Source of the DNA: SG8-41 sp035620515
Lineage (GTDB): Bacteria > Pseudomonadota > Gammaproteobacteria > Burkholderiales > SG8-41
Assembly (NCBI GenBank): GCA_035620515.1
Contig: DASPGR010000326.1
Location: 1-6,826 of the forward strand
Direction: 5' to 3'
DNA: 6,826 bases
In this document: positions 5,748 to 6,826 of the stretch, one piece after another
How the letters are laid out: every line of letters starts with the position of its first letter
How positions within the stretch are numbered: the stretch's first letter is position 1
Notes under the pieces: model-generated
What the model saw: the letters and a program-made list of their open reading frames with translations, nothing else
What the model was told of the DNA's origin: nothing
Database searches by the model: none
Translations under genes and position numbers: made by a program

Positions 5748-6563
5748 TTATGTACCAAAGCGCACGGGCGATTTCAACGCCTTCAGCGCCGCGAGGGCGC
5801 TGTAGCACGCAAGCCAGGCGGTCTTGGGATTGTCGGGCGCCGGCACGTTTTCGAGCTTGACGCTGATGTTGCCGGTGCGGCCCTTGATCTCGATGTGGTG
5901 CGTATTGTGCGCGAGGCCCGGCACCGCCACCACCTTGAGCCGCGTGCGGTCAAATCCGATACCCGCCATCGACAATACCGCAGCGATATTCACATTGGCC
6001 GGAAAGAGCGGCACGCCCTTGCGGGCGGGCCCTTCATAGAGAGTTCGGGGCTCGCGCAGCGCATCGAGATCGACGCCGAGCTTCTCGACGTAGGGGATTC
6101 CCTTCCACGCCCGAGGCGGCTTGGTTACCGCAATCGTCACTTCGTCAACGCCGGCCACGCATGCTGCTTTGAGCGCATCGAGGCCGCCGATGCCCCCGGA
6201 GGGTACGTAGAGCAGCGCACCGCTCTTTGCTGATGCTCGCTCGAGGCGCGCGCGCAGTGCATCGTCTGCCAGAACCCCTCCTGACAGCGCGATCAGTGCT
6301 GTGCCTTTTCGTAGAACCGCTTCGCCGTATTCGCGCAGAGCATCATGCGATGCCGCCTCCACCACGACGTCGGGTTTCTTCGCAAGGAGTGCCTTGACGC
6401 CGACCACAAACGGAACGCGGTGGCTCTTTGCAAAAGACCGGCCCTTCGATTGCTCGCTTCGGCCCGCGATGGCCACGACGCGCATGCGCCTGAGGTCACC
6501 ACGCCGGACATGATCAAGTATGAGGCGGGCGATGGTGCCGCCGCCGATGATCCCTACGCGCAT
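5748..6563 (-). CDS. nadX: L-aspartate dehydrogenase-family NAD(P)-dependent oxidoreductase
   Basis: A 271-residue protein matching the L-aspartate dehydrogenase family (EC 1.4.1.21, usually about 265-270 residues), which interconverts L-aspartate with iminosuccinate/oxaloacetate and ammonia using NAD(P). An N-terminal Rossmann fold opens with MRVGIIGGGTIA (glycine motif 7-12), followed by AGRS (33-36) after the second strand and VVVEAASH (66-73). The DUF108-type catalytic domain shows PSGGIGGLDALKAA (121-134), FPANVNIAAVLSMAGIG (187-203), NTHHIEIKG (220-228) where H222 aligns with the catalytic His, and ENVPAPDNPKTAWLA (238-252). A purine-rich AGGGGG lies about 4 bases before the ATG at 6563. 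No nadA or nadC adjoins it, so a catabolic role beside the lyase-like and uptake genes is more likely than NAD synthesis. Activity on a related imino acid rather than aspartate cannot be excluded. Confidence 0.88.
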   Translation of the reverse strand: MRVGIIGGGTIARLILDHVRRGDLRRMRVVAIAGRSEQSKGRSFAKSHRVPFVVGVKALLAKKPDVVVEAASHDALREYGEAVLRKGTALIALSGGVLADDALRARLERASAKSGALLYVPSGGIGGLDALKAACVAGVDEVTIAVTKPPRAWKGIPYVEKLGVDLDALREPRTLYEGPARKGVPLFPANVNIAAVLSMAGIGFDRTRLKVVAVPGLAHNTHHIEIKGRTGNISVKLENVPAPDNPKTAWLACYSALAALKALKSPVRFGT

Positions 6564-6594
6564 CCAACCCCCTGTCCCGAGACAGCCTTTGATT

Positions 6595-6826
6595 CTACAG
6601 CCGTGTCTTGCGCACGCCAGCGCCCTTGACCAGCTCCTGCCAGACCTTGCTCGGGTCTTTCCGGAACACCGTTTCCGCGCTCGCGGGCACGATGTGCCAG
6701 TCGCCGCGCGCGATTTCCCGCTGCAGCTGTTCGGGGCCCCATCCCGAAAAGCCGGCGAAGACCCGGAGCCCTTCCGTCGGGTTCTTCCGCTTCAGGAGTT
6801 TCTCGATCAGTTCGGCATCGGCCGTA
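6595..6826 (-). CDS. YqgE/AlgH-family protein (DUF179), C-terminal part
   Basis: The last 76 codons of a gene entering from the right edge; the frame begins at base 6825 and ends with TAG at 6597-6595. The peptide contains RVFAGFSGWGPEQLQREI (residues 21-38 of the fragment), then GDWHIVPASAETVF (41-54) and VWQEL (61-65). This matches the C-terminal G-x-x-x-W-x-x-x-Q-L-x-x-E-I...W...P-A block of YqgE/AlgH proteins (about 185 residues in E. coli). The biochemical function of the family is poorly defined. The stop is 31 bases upstream of the aspartate-dehydrogenase-like start, close enough for co-transcription, though the functions look unrelated. It may simply be the upstream neighbour of the catabolic operon. 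Confidence 0.82.
   Translation of the reverse strand, partial: TADAELIEKLLKRKNPTEGLRVFAGFSGWGPEQLQREIARGDWHIVPASAETVFRKDPSKVWQELVKGAGVRKTRL

Noticed and set aside
5235..6233. Plus-strand open frame of 332 codons across the RraA-like and dehydrogenase genes
   Set aside because: It spans two well-supported minus-strand genes and their junction, with His/Arg-rich composition typical of shadow frames.
6592..6597. TAGAAT resembling a -10 promoter box on the minus strand at the YqgE-like stop codon
   Set aside because: No convincing -35 box lies 16-18 bases upstream, and the hexamer includes the stop codon, so chance is likely.
6554..6742. 62-codon minus-strand frame overlapping the YqgE-like 3' end and the dehydrogenase start
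   Set aside because: It is out of frame with the recognisable YqgE/AlgH block and overlaps two better-supported genes.

Overview
This is a GC-rich window in which every supportable gene lies on the minus strand, so transcription runs from the right end to the left end. The two edge genes are cut by the window. Two paralogous Bug/TctC-type periplasmic solute-binding proteins in tandem, plus the high-GC codon use, suggest a betaproteobacterium of the Burkholderiales type (Alcaligenaceae or Comamonadaceae-like). This is inferred from gene content; no phylogenetic marker is present.

Layout in transcription order: (1) the C-terminal part of a YqgE/AlgH-family protein (right edge to 6595); (2) an L-aspartate dehydrogenase-family NAD(P)-dependent oxidoreductase (6563-5748); (3) an RraA-like / HMG-CHA aldolase-family protein (5741-5049); (4) a cytoplasmic type I sulfatase-family hydrolase (5046-3589); (5) a 23-bp perfect inverted repeat that fills most of the only sizeable gap (3509-3582); (6) and (7) two Bug/TctC periplasmic binding proteins of identical length (3491-2514 and 2493-1516); (8) a short heptamer tandem repeat (1476-1510); (9) the large aconitase-X subunit (1466-219); (10) the start of the small aconitase-X (DUF126) subunit, which overlaps it at GTGA and runs off the left edge. 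Gaps within the block from gene 2 onward are 6, 2, 97, 20 and 49 bases, then a 4-base overlap, so it looks like one catabolic operon. The two longest gaps are the ones holding repeats.

The genes read as a small-molecule utilisation module: two periplasmic binders capture a carboxylate or amino-acid-like ligand, and in the cytoplasm a sulfatase-fold hydrolase, a dehydratase (AcnX), a lyase/aldolase-like protein and an imine-forming or imine-reducing dehydrogenase could process it. The substrate cannot be read from the sequence. No transporter membrane subunits (TctA/TctB), regulator, or NAD-biosynthesis genes are visible. The most interesting points are the combination itself, the non-canonical residues in both AcnX subunits and in the RraA-like protein, and the two intergenic repeat elements inside the putative operon.
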